Below, one piece after another: positions 20,101-27,698 of a stretch of DNA of 64,000 nucleotides. This DNA comes from Alphaproteobacteria bacterium (GTDB lineage: Bacteria; Pseudomonadota; Alphaproteobacteria; Caulobacterales; Maricaulaceae). The notes under the pieces are model-generated. The model was not told where the DNA came from and ran no database searches. It saw only the letters and a program-made list of their open reading frames with translations. The stretch spans positions 62,001 through 126,000 of the forward strand of contig WGOD01000002.1 in NCBI GenBank assembly GCA_016124205.1, in the 5' to 3' direction. Position numbers and translations under genes: made by a program. The stretch's first letter is position 1; each line of letters opens with the position of its first letter.

Positions 20101-20575
20101 GTGGCGGGGGCGCAGCCGCGGCGGCGGCCGCTGCGTCGATCTCGGCCTGTTCGTGCGGGGAAATGATGCGTGGCGGCGGCGAACCGCCCGGCGGCACCAG
20201 GTCGATCGCGACCATGTTCCAGCTGCGCGTCACGCGCGCTTCCTGCGCACCGCGCATGGCCAGTCTCAGCGCCGACCCGTCGGGATCGAGCCGCACCATG
20301 GCGACGCGGTCACCCAGCGCCTCGGCCAGGGTCGCCGTGTTGCCCTCAACGGGTTCGGAAAAACGCGCGATCAGCACCGTTCCGCCGGCCGCGGTCTCGA
20401 TGTCCGCGGTGGGCGCTTCGCCGCCAAAGGCTTCGGGATAGGTGATCAGAAGCCGCGCCGTGCCGCCGATGTTTTCGACACGGAATTCCACCGGCTCGGC
20501 GGCCAGCACCGATCCCGCAAAGGTCAGCGCGGCCAGCGCACCGACGAGGGCCGTTGTGTCAGCCCTCCTCGCCAA
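17177..20575 (-). CDS. Large exported TPR protein in the flagellar motor operon
   Basis: A 1132-residue protein with a signal peptide (TALVGALAALTFAGSVLAAEP). The first 230 residues are beta-rich and AMIN-like (for example GGTVLIARFSEPV and EGGRVVVDLLDP), with an Ala/Pro-rich linker near residue 155; then an acidic, Pro/His-rich stretch; and from about residue 590 a long array of TPR-type helices (DARVDLARFYLANGLAPEALGALD and similar). The start is an unusual TTG at 20575, supported by GGAG seven bases upstream and overlapping motE by 17 bases. As last gene of fliL-fliM-DUF6468-motE it is probably a periplasmic flagellar motor or stator-associated scaffold; the exact role is not known to me. 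Confidence 0.8.
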   Translation of the reverse strand: MARRADTTALVGALAALTFAGSVLAAEPVEFRVENIGGTARLLITYPEAFGGEAPTADIETAAGGTVLIARFSEPVEGNTATLAEALGDRVAMVRLDPDGSALRLAMRGAQEARVTRSWNMVAIDLVPPGGSPPPRIISPHEQAEIDAAAAAAAAPPPPPPPALPVTLRFGTAASNTRIEFLWPEEIGYSLDQDGNTINLHFEAPGEMDLAELRASPPRLLQTISGARGDTDHTLELLVDDGVTARVFNEGGRVVVDLLDPDRTEATDLLNALASVGEVTGSLDDPDDRAEPELHADAGDHAPQPEPAAPEQAATVQHHEDPELPPETEREAPEHLAVEHDAPRADPVPPGGVVHVAATEANGDLLARFEWAAPVGLSVFRRGEAIWAVFDADATLDMGEVAQGGRGHIVGFELVDGDGYTAVRMVAPTSTSAEVRYDGAYWTLVFSERIETPPTPVEVDRQTAPGAPSGVVLRLEHPTAVHWVADPVVGDRIAVVTAMAPIEGILAPRVFPGGSLLASTQGAAVETYADDLLAEIGENGVRIARPDAASGQQRPVTTLAMSATTRHSPAFMDFEAWQGSGNYWRDLTSRQNAAAPEDADARVDLARFYLANGLAPEALGALDAALLIRPQLADDPHIHALAGVASYMMGRIEDAHTAFAIPVLMSDPDAAPWRAMIAADQEEWEEASRRFDTGNESIYGYAPEWRARFRVARARVALENNDFAAASSYLRELSRDEPGPHDIAEAEWIAARIDAESGEEDRAIERFRALSHSGYPGIEAASLLELYRLELANGDMTAQEGVEALESLRLRWRGDALELDTIRLLGQIYIREGAYAQGLETMRTAQARFPDSRASRRIGQDMAQVFRALFLEGEADTLDPIEAVALFYEYRFLTPIGSDGDRMVRRLVDRLVAFDLLGQAADLLEYQVENRLREPQARAQVATDLTVIYLTDHRPADALRTLRNTRVAGLPEDLVAERRMLEARAHAELGRFEHALELVAGDESATARRLRADVAWDRRDWPDAGRRLESALGTRWQDDTPLGESEQADVLRTAIAFNLAGDRDSIRRLDQRYGALMRATAQATSFDVLTSELTVTGDARVGDLARRIADIDTLDAFMQRYQTRFESGGGES

Positions 20576-21263
20576 GGCGGTTCTCCAGTTCCGCGACCGT
20601 GTCCGGCACGTCGTTGCGCGCGGCGATCCGCATGGTCAGTTGCGCGGCCTGCGGCACCGGCATCTCACCCAGAATGGCCGAGAAGTTCCGGGCCGGCATG
20701 CGCGCGGCGATCTGCACCTGCGTATCGGGTTCCAGTGCGGCAATGCGCTCGGCCGCATCGGCCGGGTCCATACCGCGATAGAAGGCGACGATGCGCTCCA
20801 TCTCGGCTTCCTCGGCTTCGGACAAGGACCCGATCAGGGTTTCGATCTCGTCGCGCAATTCGCGCAGTTCGGTGATGCGTCCGTCGACACGCTGCTCGGC
20901 AGCTTCGAGCAAGGCTTCGCGGGTATCCAGTTCATCGGCGCGCGCATCCTGCAGGCGGCGGCGTTCGGACAGGGCGCGCAGCACTTCCAGTTCGCTCGGG
21001 GACGCCCCCACGCGCTCAGCGAACACGTCGTTCGATACCGCCGGGCAGTTCGCATCCGCGCCATGCTCCTCATCGGCCAGGTTCGGCAGATAGGGCTCGG
21101 CGGTGTTCTCCGGATGCTCGACTTCGCCATGCGGGGCGGGGTCATCCGCCGCCCATGCCGCCCAGGCGTCGGGCAGGCCCATGGCCACGTCCATCGCCTT
21201 CATGACGAACAGACCGCCGGCAAGAATGCCGGCCGTGGCGAGGAGGCGGACGGGAGCAGCCAT
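20559..21263 (-). CDS. motE: MotE family flagellar motor protein (MgtE-N-like domain)
   Basis: A 234-residue exported or membrane-anchored protein. The N terminus has one hydrophobic segment (residues 5-30), then an acidic linker, a coiled coil (about 85-145, with RRLQDARADELDTREALLEAAEQR) and a C-terminal MgtE-N-like domain (VAFYRGMDPADAAERIAALEPDTQVQIAARMPARNFSAILGEM). This is the MotE layout; in rhizobia MotE is a periplasmic chaperone for MotC, and relatives affect stators. It is encoded between the DUF6468 gene and the TPR gene in the fliL operon. Confidence 0.85.
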   Translation of the reverse strand: MAAPVRLLATAGILAGGLFVMKAMDVAMGLPDAWAAWAADDPAPHGEVEHPENTAEPYLPNLADEEHGADANCPAVSNDVFAERVGASPSELEVLRALSERRRLQDARADELDTREALLEAAEQRVDGRITELRELRDEIETLIGSLSEAEEAEMERIVAFYRGMDPADAAERIAALEPDTQVQIAARMPARNFSAILGEMPVPQAAQLTMRIAARNDVPDTVAELENRLGEEG

Positions 21264-21265
21264 GA

Positions 21266-21658
21266 TCAGCGCACATCCTTGAGGTCAGAAAACACGTTCG
21301 GACGGCCGCCCTGCGGGAAGACGTCGGCGATCGGCTTGCGCGCCGGGCGCGCGCCGGCGATCGATTCCGACCGCCGGTCGGCGCCGGAGGTCAGAAGACG
21401 GAGCTCGTCGGCCACCTTGCGGGCTTCGCGCACCGTCTGCTCCAGCCCCTCGCCGCTTTCATGCGTGGCGCGGTTGAGCGCCGCGAGGCTGGCGCGGGCG
21501 CGGTCGGTGGCTTCGTCGAGCGCCACGACGGCCTGACGCACGCCGTCCTGGCCGTTGCGCAGCGCATTCAGCTTGCGGTCGACACGCCACATCATGATGG
21601 CGGCGGCGAGCAGGAGAAGGGCGACAATGCCTTCGAAGGCCAGGGCAGCTAGGGTCAT
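21266..21658 (-). CDS. DUF6468 family membrane protein of the flagellar operon
   Basis: A 130-residue protein with one N-terminal membrane helix (residues 5-25, LAFEGIVALLLLAAAIMMW), then a coiled-coil stretch (RLKLNALRNGQDGVRQAVVALDEATDRARASLAALN-type heptads) and a basic C-terminal tail. It fits the DUF6468 family, which occurs next to fliM and motE in alphaproteobacteria; the molecular role is not known to me. Its start overlaps the fliM stop by four bases and it lies two bases from motE. Confidence 0.8.
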   Translation of the reverse strand: MTLAALAFEGIVALLLLAAAIMMWRVDRKLNALRNGQDGVRQAVVALDEATDRARASLAALNRATHESGEGLEQTVREARKVADELRLLTSGADRRSESIAGARPARKPIADVFPQGGRPNVFSDLKDVR

Positions 21659-22800
21659 GTGAGCTTCAACATCGCTTTGCGGGCAGTGGGAGTGAGCGGT
21701 GCGTCGAGACGCACCGCGACGGAATGGCCGAGACGCCCCATGCGCCCCTTGGTCAGCGGGACCGAGCCGCAGCGCAGCTTGACGGTGCTCTCCGGCGTTG
21801 CGTCGAGCATGATCGTGTCGCCGACCTTCAGCTCCATCACCTTGCCGAGCGGCATGAGCTGCTCGTCGAGCACGGCCTTCACGTCCATCTGCGTGGACCA
21901 GAGCTCGGTGGCGAGGTGGCTTTCCCAGATATTGTCGCGGCCGAATTTCTCGCCCATGAACTGCTGCAGCAGCATTTTACGGATCGGCTCGAGCGTGGCG
22001 TAGGGCAGGAGCAATTCCACCCGGCCGCCGCGATCTTCCATGTCGATGCGCAGCTTCACCAGGATGGCGGCATTGGCCGGCCGGGCGATGGCGGCGAAAC
22101 GCGGATTGGTCTCGATGCGCTCCAGCGAGAAATCGACTTCGGTCAGCGGCTCGAAGGCCTGCTTCGCATCGCCGAGGATCACCTCGATCATGCGCTGGAC
22201 CAGCGTGCGTTCGATCGTCGTGTAGGGGCGGCCCTCGATCCGCATGGCGGAGGTGCCGCGGCGGCCGCCAAGCAGCACGTCGACGATCGAGTAGATCAGG
22301 TTGGAATCGACCGTCAGCAGGCCGTAATTGTCGAGCTGCTTGGCGCGGAAGACCGACAGGATGGCTGGCAGCGGGATCGAGTTCAGATAGTCGCCGAAGC
22401 GGATCGACGAGATGTTGTCGAGTCTGACCTCGACGTTGTCGGACGTGAAATTGCGCAGCGATGTCGTCATCAGCCGCACGAGGCGGTCGAAGACGATTTC
22501 CAGCATCGGCAGGCGTTCGTAGGACACCAGCGCCGAGTTGATGATGGCGCGGATGCCGGACCGGTCACTGCCGTCGTCGTCGGAAACCGAGAAGCCGAGC
22601 AGCGAGTCGATCTCGTCCTGATTGAGGATGCGCTCGTGCGCCGCGGCAGCATGGCTGCCCCCCTCTTCGCCGACCATGGATTCCCATTCGGCGGAGAGTT
22701 CGTCATCTCCGTCGGTGCCCTCGGCAGCGTCCGCCGGGGCCTGCGTCGCCGCCATGTCCTCGTCTTCGGCGGGAGCCTGGGTGTCTGCGGTGTCGGCCAT
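21655..22800 (-). CDS. fliM: Flagellar motor switch protein FliM
   Basis: C-ring protein of 381 residues that sets rotation direction. The N-terminal EIDSLLGF motif (about residue 63), used by phosphorylated CheY in other species, follows an unusually long acidic leader of about 55 residues rich in Asp, Glu and Ala. The core contains LVRLMTTSLRNFTSDNVEV, the GG-bearing VDVLLGGRRG turn, and a C-terminal FliN-like domain (LMPLGKVMELKVGDTIML). It follows fliL by three bases and overlaps DUF6468. Confidence 0.96.
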   Translation of the reverse strand: MADTADTQAPAEDEDMAATQAPADAAEGTDGDDELSAEWESMVGEEGGSHAAAAHERILNQDEIDSLLGFSVSDDDGSDRSGIRAIINSALVSYERLPMLEIVFDRLVRLMTTSLRNFTSDNVEVRLDNISSIRFGDYLNSIPLPAILSVFRAKQLDNYGLLTVDSNLIYSIVDVLLGGRRGTSAMRIEGRPYTTIERTLVQRMIEVILGDAKQAFEPLTEVDFSLERIETNPRFAAIARPANAAILVKLRIDMEDRGGRVELLLPYATLEPIRKMLLQQFMGEKFGRDNIWESHLATELWSTQMDVKAVLDEQLMPLGKVMELKVGDTIMLDATPESTVKLRCGSVPLTKGRMGRLGHSVAVRLDAPLTPTARKAMLKLT

Positions 22801-22803
22801 GGA

Positions 22804-23400
22804 TTACGCGATCACGAACTGGGTGATGAGAACGGCGCGCACCTGCCCCTCGCCCATGACGAGGTTCACGCGGCGCAGGAGTTCAAGGCGGAGGCGTTCG
22901 GCGCCCGCGCTTCCGGCGAGGTCTTCCGGACGCAATTCGCGCAGGAAGCCCTGAAACTGATCGAGGATGCGCGGCAGATTCTCGTCGAGATCATGCGCCA
23001 GATCCTCGTCCTGAATTTCCAGCGAGAAAGTGATCTGGACATGGGCGAAACCACCCGACCCGTTCTGGATGGTGATCTGCATCTGCGGGATTTCATAGAA
23101 ATAGGCGTCCTCGGCCGCGCCACCGCCACTGCCGTGACCGCCGCCTCCGCCATGACCGTCGGCCACCTCGCCATGCTCACCAGCCTCGGCGACATGAGTT
23201 TCGTCACCGCCGCCCCCGCCCAGCAGAAGCATCGCCGCGACACCGCCCAGCACCAGGATGAGCACCGGCAAGCCGATGAACAGGGCGAGCTTCATGATGC
23301 CGCCCTTCTTCTTCGGCTGCTCGCCGTCCGCGCCCTCTTCGGATTCGGCTCCGGATTCGGGGGCCTCGGTCTCCGGCTTTTGCTTGTCTTTCTTGGCCAT
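22804..23400 (-). CDS. fliL: Flagellar basal body-associated protein FliL
   Basis: Single-pass membrane protein of 198 residues that surrounds and supports the stator. A charged, Lys/Glu-rich cytoplasmic N terminus is followed by one membrane helix (about residues 36-60, LALFIGLPVLILVLGGVAAMLLLGG), a Gly/His-rich linker, and the periplasmic FliL domain (YFYEIPQMQITIQN, QITFSLEIQDEDLA, FLRELRPEDL). The long His/Gly linker is noticeable. It heads the fliL-fliM-DUF6468-motE-TPR operon and is divergent from flgF. Confidence 0.94.
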   Translation of the reverse strand: MAKKDKQKPETEAPESGAESEEGADGEQPKKKGGIMKLALFIGLPVLILVLGGVAAMLLLGGGGGDETHVAEAGEHGEVADGHGGGGGHGSGGGAAEDAYFYEIPQMQITIQNGSGGFAHVQITFSLEIQDEDLAHDLDENLPRILDQFQGFLRELRPEDLAGSAGAERLRLELLRRVNLVMGEGQVRAVLITQFVIA

Positions 23401-23582
23401 TTCACGCTCCGCACACGGCTTTCGCCTTGTCCAAGGATTAACGTCCGCTCCGGTTAACGAGGGGTTTGCAAAGTCCCCTTCCCGGCAGGTTTTGCCCAGT
23501 TGCCGGGGCGAAGCTGCCGGGACGGCGGGCCCTGCGGCGAGACCCGGAAGCCCAAGGCATTGAAAATGCTGAAAATTAACTA

Positions 23583-23597
23583 TGGCACGGACGCTGC
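23583..23597 (+). promoter_or_regulatory. Sigma-54 promoter of flgF-flgG-flgA-flgH
   Basis: TGGCACGGACGCTGC: the -24 half TGGCAC is perfect, the -12 half CTGC differs at one base from TTGC, and GG and GC are exactly ten bases apart. It lies 72 bases ahead of the chosen flgF ATG. Sigma-54 control of the flgF operon is known from Caulobacter. Confidence 0.8.
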
Positions 23598-23668
23598 AAT
23601 GCGATGTGCGAGCTCCGCGTCAGACGGGGCCGGAACAAACCGAACGTCAAAGAACGGACGGACGCGCC

Positions 23669-24403
23669 ATGGAAAACGCCTTCATGATCGGGCTCTCCCG
23701 TCAGCTGACCCTGCGTCGGCAGATGGATGTGCTCGCCAACAACATCGCCAACGCCAATACGCCGGGCTTCCAGGCCGAGATGCTGCTGCTCGAGGCCAAT
23801 CCGGCCAATCGCGCACGCTCGGACGACGGTCCGCAGCGCCTTCAGTATGTCGAGGACTGGGGCGTGGGCCGCGATTTCCGCCCCGGCGAGATGGAATTCA
23901 CCGGACGCCCGCTGGACACCGCCATCCAGGGCGACGGCTTCTTCGCCGTCGAGACCGAAAACGGCGACCTGCGCTACACCCGCGACGGACGCTTCCACAC
24001 CGATGCCGAGGGCATGCTGGTGTCCACCTCGGGCGCCCCGGTGCTCGACGATGGCGGCGCCCCCATCCTGATCGATATCGCGCAGGGTCCGGTCGAGATC
24101 CGGTCCACCGGCGCGATCATCCAGAACGGCAACGAGATCGCCCGGCTGGGGATTTACAGCTTCGAGGATCGCGGCGCGCTGCAGAAGCTCGGCAACGGGC
24201 TCTACGCCGCGCCCGACGGGATGCAGGCCGACCTGTCCGACGCGACCGTCCGGCAGGGCTATTTCGAGCAGTCGAACACCCAGCCCGTCGTCGAACTCAC
24301 GCGCATGATCGAGACGATGCGCGCCTATGAATCCGTGTCCAAAGTCCTGTCCCAGGGCGAGGAACTGAGCCGCCGGGCGATCGAACGCCTCGGCCGCGTC
24401 TAG
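23669..24403 (+). CDS. flgF: Flagellar rod protein FlgF
   Basis: Proximal rod protein of 244 residues. It begins MENAFMIGLSRQLTLRRQMDV and carries the rod signature LANNIANANTPGFQ at about residues 23-36, then GDGFFAVE, and a C-terminal helix ELTRMIETMRAYES typical of FlgF/FlgG. A longer in-frame start at 23582 overlaps the sigma-54 promoter itself, so ATG 23669 is chosen. First gene of flgF-flgG-flgA-flgH. Confidence 0.94.
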   Translation: MENAFMIGLSRQLTLRRQMDVLANNIANANTPGFQAEMLLLEANPANRARSDDGPQRLQYVEDWGVGRDFRPGEMEFTGRPLDTAIQGDGFFAVETENGDLRYTRDGRFHTDAEGMLVSTSGAPVLDDGGAPILIDIAQGPVEIRSTGAIIQNGNEIARLGIYSFEDRGALQKLGNGLYAAPDGMQADLSDATVRQGYFEQSNTQPVVELTRMIETMRAYESVSKVLSQGEELSRRAIERLGRV

Positions 24404-24422
24404 AGAACGAGGAGCAAACGCC

Positions 24423-25208
24423 ATGCGATCGCTCACCACCGCCGCCACGGGCATGATGGCCCAGCAGATGAATGTGGAAGTCATCTCCCACAACATCGCC
24501 AACATGAACACGACCGGGTTCAAGCGCCAGCGCGCGGAATTCCAGGACCTGCTCTACCAGAATGTCGACCGGATGGGCGCCAGCTCGTCGGATGCCGGCA
24601 CGATCGTCCCCACGGGGGTGCAGGTCGGTCTCGGCGTTCAGGCGGCCTCGACCTACCGCATTACCGAACAGGGCAATCTGATCCAGACCGGCAACCGCTA
24701 CGACATGGCGGTTTCGGGGCGCGGATATTTCCGCATCCAGCTGCCCTCCGGCGAGGACGCCTATACCCGCGCCGGCAATTTCGCGGTCAGCCCGGATGGC
24801 CAGATCGTCACCACGGACGGCTATACCGTCGCGCCGGGCATCGCGATCCCGCAAGGCTCGCGCGATGTCGCGATCAATCAGCAGGGCCAGGTTCAGGCGA
24901 TCCTCGACGGCGACCCGACGCCGCAGGTCGTGGGCCAGCTGGAACTGGTGAATTTCTTCAACGAAGCCGGCCTCGAAGCGGTCGGCGACAACCTCTTCCT
25001 GGAGACCGCGGCCTCCGGCGCGGCGACCAGCGGCACGCCGGGCTCACCGGGCTTCGGTCTGATCCGCCAGGGCTTCGTGGAAACCTCGAACGTCAATTCG
25101 GTGTCGGAAATCACGGCGCTCATCCAGGCGCAGCGCGCCTACGAGATGAATGCCCGCGTGATCACGGCGTCCGACGAGATGCTCGCCGCGTCGTCGAACC
25201 TGCGCTGA
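24423..25208 (+). CDS. flgG: Flagellar distal rod protein FlgG
   Basis: Distal rod protein of 261 residues, normal length. It starts MRSLTTAATGMMAQQMNVEVISHNIANMNTTGFK-like, with the rod signature at residues 18-34, then a central GRGYFRIQLPSGEDAYTRAG segment, and the C-terminal EITALIQAQRAYEMN helix. The segment QDLLYQNVDRMG early in the protein is specific to FlgG and keeps the rod straight (family knowledge). It lies 19 bases after flgF. Confidence 0.97.
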   Translation: MRSLTTAATGMMAQQMNVEVISHNIANMNTTGFKRQRAEFQDLLYQNVDRMGASSSDAGTIVPTGVQVGLGVQAASTYRITEQGNLIQTGNRYDMAVSGRGYFRIQLPSGEDAYTRAGNFAVSPDGQIVTTDGYTVAPGIAIPQGSRDVAINQQGQVQAILDGDPTPQVVGQLELVNFFNEAGLEAVGDNLFLETAASGAATSGTPGSPGFGLIRQGFVETSNVNSVSEITALIQAQRAYEMNARVITASDEMLAASSNLR

Positions 25209-25219
25209 GGAGGCTGATC

Positions 25220-26143
25220 ATGCGCTTCAGAGCCGCCCTACTCGCCGCCACGCTGTTCGCGACGCCCGCGCTTGCCGACGAGCCGGTCATCCTGCGCGAC
25301 GCGATCACCGTCGAGGGCGACATGGTCACGCTCGGCGATCTGTTCGGGATCGAGGGCGAGGCCGCCGACACGCCGATCACCCGCGCGCCGCAACCGGGTC
25401 AGCGCGGCTCGATCGATCCGGGATATGTCCAGGAAATGGCTGCCCGCCACGGCTATGAATGGGCCAATGCCAGCCATGTGCGCCGCATCGCGGTGACGCG
25501 GGAAAGCCGCGTGATCGGCATGGACCTCGTCACCGAACTGGTCGCGGCGGAGCTCTATGCCCGCACCGGCGAAGAATACGAGGTGCAATTCTCCGGCACG
25601 CAGAGCTTCCACGCACCGGCTGGCGCGACCGGCCTGCCGGACATCGCGAACCTGCAGCACAACACATCGAGCGGGCTCTTCACCGCCGAGATCGTCACCC
25701 ATGAAGGCGGCCAGCCCGTCCGCGTGACCGGCCGGGCCTATGCCACGACGCTGGTGCCGGTCCTGACCCGGCACATTTCCGCCGGCGAGGTGATCGAACC
25801 GGCCGACATCGACTGGCTTCCGGTCCGCGCCGACCGCATCCGCGCCGACGCCGTGATGGACGCCGGAGCGATGGAGAACATGGCGGCGCGCCGCGCCCTC
25901 AGACCCGGCGAACCGGTCCGCGGCTATGACCTGCAGGCGCCGGTCGTGGTCGCCCGCGGCGAGATCGTCGCTCTGGTCTTCACCGTGCCGGGCATGACGC
26001 TGACCGCGCGCGCCCGCGCATTGGAAAACGCCGGAGCGGACGAGATCGCCCGCTTCGTGAACCTGCAATCGAACCGCACCGTGGAAGCCATGGTCGAGGG
26101 TCCGGGCCGCGCCCGGGTCGTCTCCGGCGGCACCGCATCCTGA
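25220..26143 (+). CDS. flgA: Flagellar P-ring assembly chaperone FlgA
   Basis: Periplasmic chaperone for FlgI. The 307-residue protein has a signal peptide ending ATPALA, and a C-terminal SAF-like region (LTRHISAGEVIEPADIDWLPVRADRI followed by RRALRPGEPVRGYDLQ). The C-terminal segment MTLTARARALENAGADEIARFVNLQSNRTVEAMV is the usual FlgA end. The N-terminal half is longer than the E. coli protein, as is common in this class. Spacing is 11 bases from flgG and 14 to flgH. Confidence 0.92.
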   Translation: MRFRAALLAATLFATPALADEPVILRDAITVEGDMVTLGDLFGIEGEAADTPITRAPQPGQRGSIDPGYVQEMAARHGYEWANASHVRRIAVTRESRVIGMDLVTELVAAELYARTGEEYEVQFSGTQSFHAPAGATGLPDIANLQHNTSSGLFTAEIVTHEGGQPVRVTGRAYATTLVPVLTRHISAGEVIEPADIDWLPVRADRIRADAVMDAGAMENMAARRALRPGEPVRGYDLQAPVVVARGEIVALVFTVPGMTLTARARALENAGADEIARFVNLQSNRTVEAMVEGPGRARVVSGGTAS

Positions 26144-26157
26144 TCCGGGGGAGACCC

Positions 26158-27024
26158 ATGATGAACGCCCGACGCCTCTTCGCCATTCTCCTGATAGGAA
26201 CCAGCCTGACCGCCTGCGCCACGGCGCAGCGCCTTTCGGAAGTCGGCGATACGCCGGACCTGTCGCCGATCAACAACCCGGCCCTGTTCGCAGGCGGCGC
26301 CCCGGCCTATGGCCAGCCGCAATACCAGGTCCCGCCGGCCTATTATCAGCAGCAACAGCCCGCCTATCAGCCGCCGCAACAGGCGCAGCAGATCGCGCCC
26401 TACGCCCAGCCGGACTACAGCCCGTCGCGCGCGCAGCGGCAGGCCAACGCCCAGGCGAGCGGCGGCCGCAATTCACTGTGGGCGGCGGGCAGCCGCACCT
26501 TCTTCGGCGATCCGCGCGCCAATGCGCCGGGCGACATCCTGACCGTGATGATCAACATCGCCGACAACGCCCAGGTCCAGAACACGACGTCGCGGAACCG
26601 CACGTCGAGCGCTGACAGCGACCTGACCAATTTCCTCGGCGGGGAAGCGGCGCTGTCGTCCTTCTTCAACGACGCGATCGACCCGTCCTCGATCACCAGC
26701 TTCGGCGGGTCGAGCGGCGTCAACGGCACCGGCTCGGTCAACCGCGCGGAGACGATCAACCTGTCAATCGCCGCGGTCGTGGCGCAGACCCTGCCGAACG
26801 GCAATCTGGTCATTGCGGGCCGTCAGGAAGTGCGGATCAACAACGAGATCCGCGAGCTTCTGATCTCCGGCGTCGTGCGCCCGGAAGACATCAATTCAGA
26901 CAACACGATCCGTCACACCCAGATCGCCGAGGCGCGCATCTCCTATGGCGGACGCGGACATATCTCCGACGTGCAGCGCCCCGGCATCGGCCAGGAAATC
27001 TACGACATCCTCTGGCCCTTCTGA
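26158..27024 (+). CDS. flgH: Flagellar L-ring lipoprotein FlgH
   Basis: Outer-membrane L-ring lipoprotein, 288 residues. The leader MMNARRLFAILLIGTSLTAC ends in a lipobox Cys. A Pro/Gln/Tyr-rich low-complexity insert (about residues 45-95) lies ahead of the conserved domain, which begins NSLWAAGSRTFFGDPRANAPGDIL and ends GRGHISDVQRPGIGQEIYDILWPF. The insert makes it longer than the E. coli protein. It is the last gene of its operon and is followed by a strong terminator. Confidence 0.96.
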   Translation: MMNARRLFAILLIGTSLTACATAQRLSEVGDTPDLSPINNPALFAGGAPAYGQPQYQVPPAYYQQQQPAYQPPQQAQQIAPYAQPDYSPSRAQRQANAQASGGRNSLWAAGSRTFFGDPRANAPGDILTVMINIADNAQVQNTTSRNRTSSADSDLTNFLGGEAALSSFFNDAIDPSSITSFGGSSGVNGTGSVNRAETINLSIAAVVAQTLPNGNLVIAGRQEVRINNEIRELLISGVVRPEDINSDNTIRHTQIAEARISYGGRGHISDVQRPGIGQEIYDILWPF

Positions 27025-27081
27025 TTTCCCGAATCCCGGCGCACCGCCGGTACACGCCCACCACCCAAGTGGCGCACCTGG

Positions 27082-27114
27082 CCCCTGCGACTTCGGTCGC
27101 AGGGGTATTTTTTT
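27082..27114 (+). terminator. Intrinsic terminator after flgH
   Basis: Perfect 10-bp stem CCCCTGCGAC / GTCGCAGGGG with the stable TTCG loop, then TA and seven T. It ends the flgF-flgG-flgA-flgH transcript. Its 3' half (from the last base of the left arm through the T tract) is copied at 27606-27629. Confidence 0.92.
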
Positions 27115-27150
27115 GTTGCGGGCGTTTTCTGTCGATGGCCTGCTCCCATC

Positions 27151-27561
27151 ATGGGAAATCTGAAAGTCATACCGTCTGACTGGGTCGTGAAGTCGTGCCT
27201 CTCAACGGGCCTTCAAGACTTCATCAACCGCCTCAATCCCGATCACGAAATCGATGACGCCGATGGCTTGCAATTGGAGATCGGGCCTGACGACGCCGGA
27301 GCCGATCTTTTCAGAGTGGAAGCGGTTCGATCTGACACCATCCCAAGCGAATATGCGTTTCGTCAGATCGACGGACGAAAGCTCCTGTTGCTACCGCGTG
27401 TCACACCTCGTGCGATCAGTGCCGCGCTCGAAAACGTCATGAAGTTTTCCAATACGCTGGATGAGGATGAGCGCTCGCTCTTTCTGCGCCACGTCTTCGA
27501 ATGGGAATACGAGAACTTCAACGGTGTACCAACGCCCAACCCGATTTCTGAAAGTGGGTAG
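27151..27561 (+). CDS. Probable Imm8-like orphan immunity protein
   Basis: A 136-residue soluble protein with lower GC and more mixed codon use than its neighbours. Two local patterns resemble the Imm8 family of contact-dependent toxin immunity proteins: LEIGPDDAGADLFRVEAV (family pattern IGP...G...F.V) and, near the C terminus, FLRHVFEWEYENFN. The match is by eye from memory of the family and is not decisive. No toxin gene lies beside it. The gene sits wholly inside a 516-base segment bounded by two copies of the flgH terminator half, which suggests a recent insertion. If not Imm8 it is an unassigned small protein. Confidence 0.5.
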   Translation: MGNLKVIPSDWVVKSCLSTGLQDFINRLNPDHEIDDADGLQLEIGPDDAGADLFRVEAVRSDTIPSEYAFRQIDGRKLLLLPRVTPRAISAALENVMKFSNTLDEDERSLFLRHVFEWEYENFNGVPTPNPISESG

Positions 27562-27605
27562 GCCAGCGGACGCTCAAGGGGAATCCGCTCCTTCAAACGT
27601 TTTCA

Positions 27606-27629
27606 ACTTCGGTCGCAGGGGTATTTTTT
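27606..27629 (+). repeat. Copy of the 3' half of the flgH terminator
   Basis: Twenty-four bases identical to 27090-27113 (the loop, the right arm GTCGCAGGGG and TATTTTTT). The left arm is absent, so this copy cannot fold as a terminator. With the intact copy it forms a direct repeat bracketing the Imm8-like gene. Confidence 0.85.
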
Positions 27630-27698
27630 CGGCTTCCGCTAGGCTGGCCCGAGAAACTGATCTAGGCTTGCGGTTCGAAAAGATGCACGGAGAGCGTC

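Noticed and set aside
23438..23457. TTAA...TTAA pair in the fliL/flgF gap, considered as a CtrA box
   Set aside because: The spacer is 12 bases, not 7. Half-site binding is possible but cannot be supported from sequence alone.
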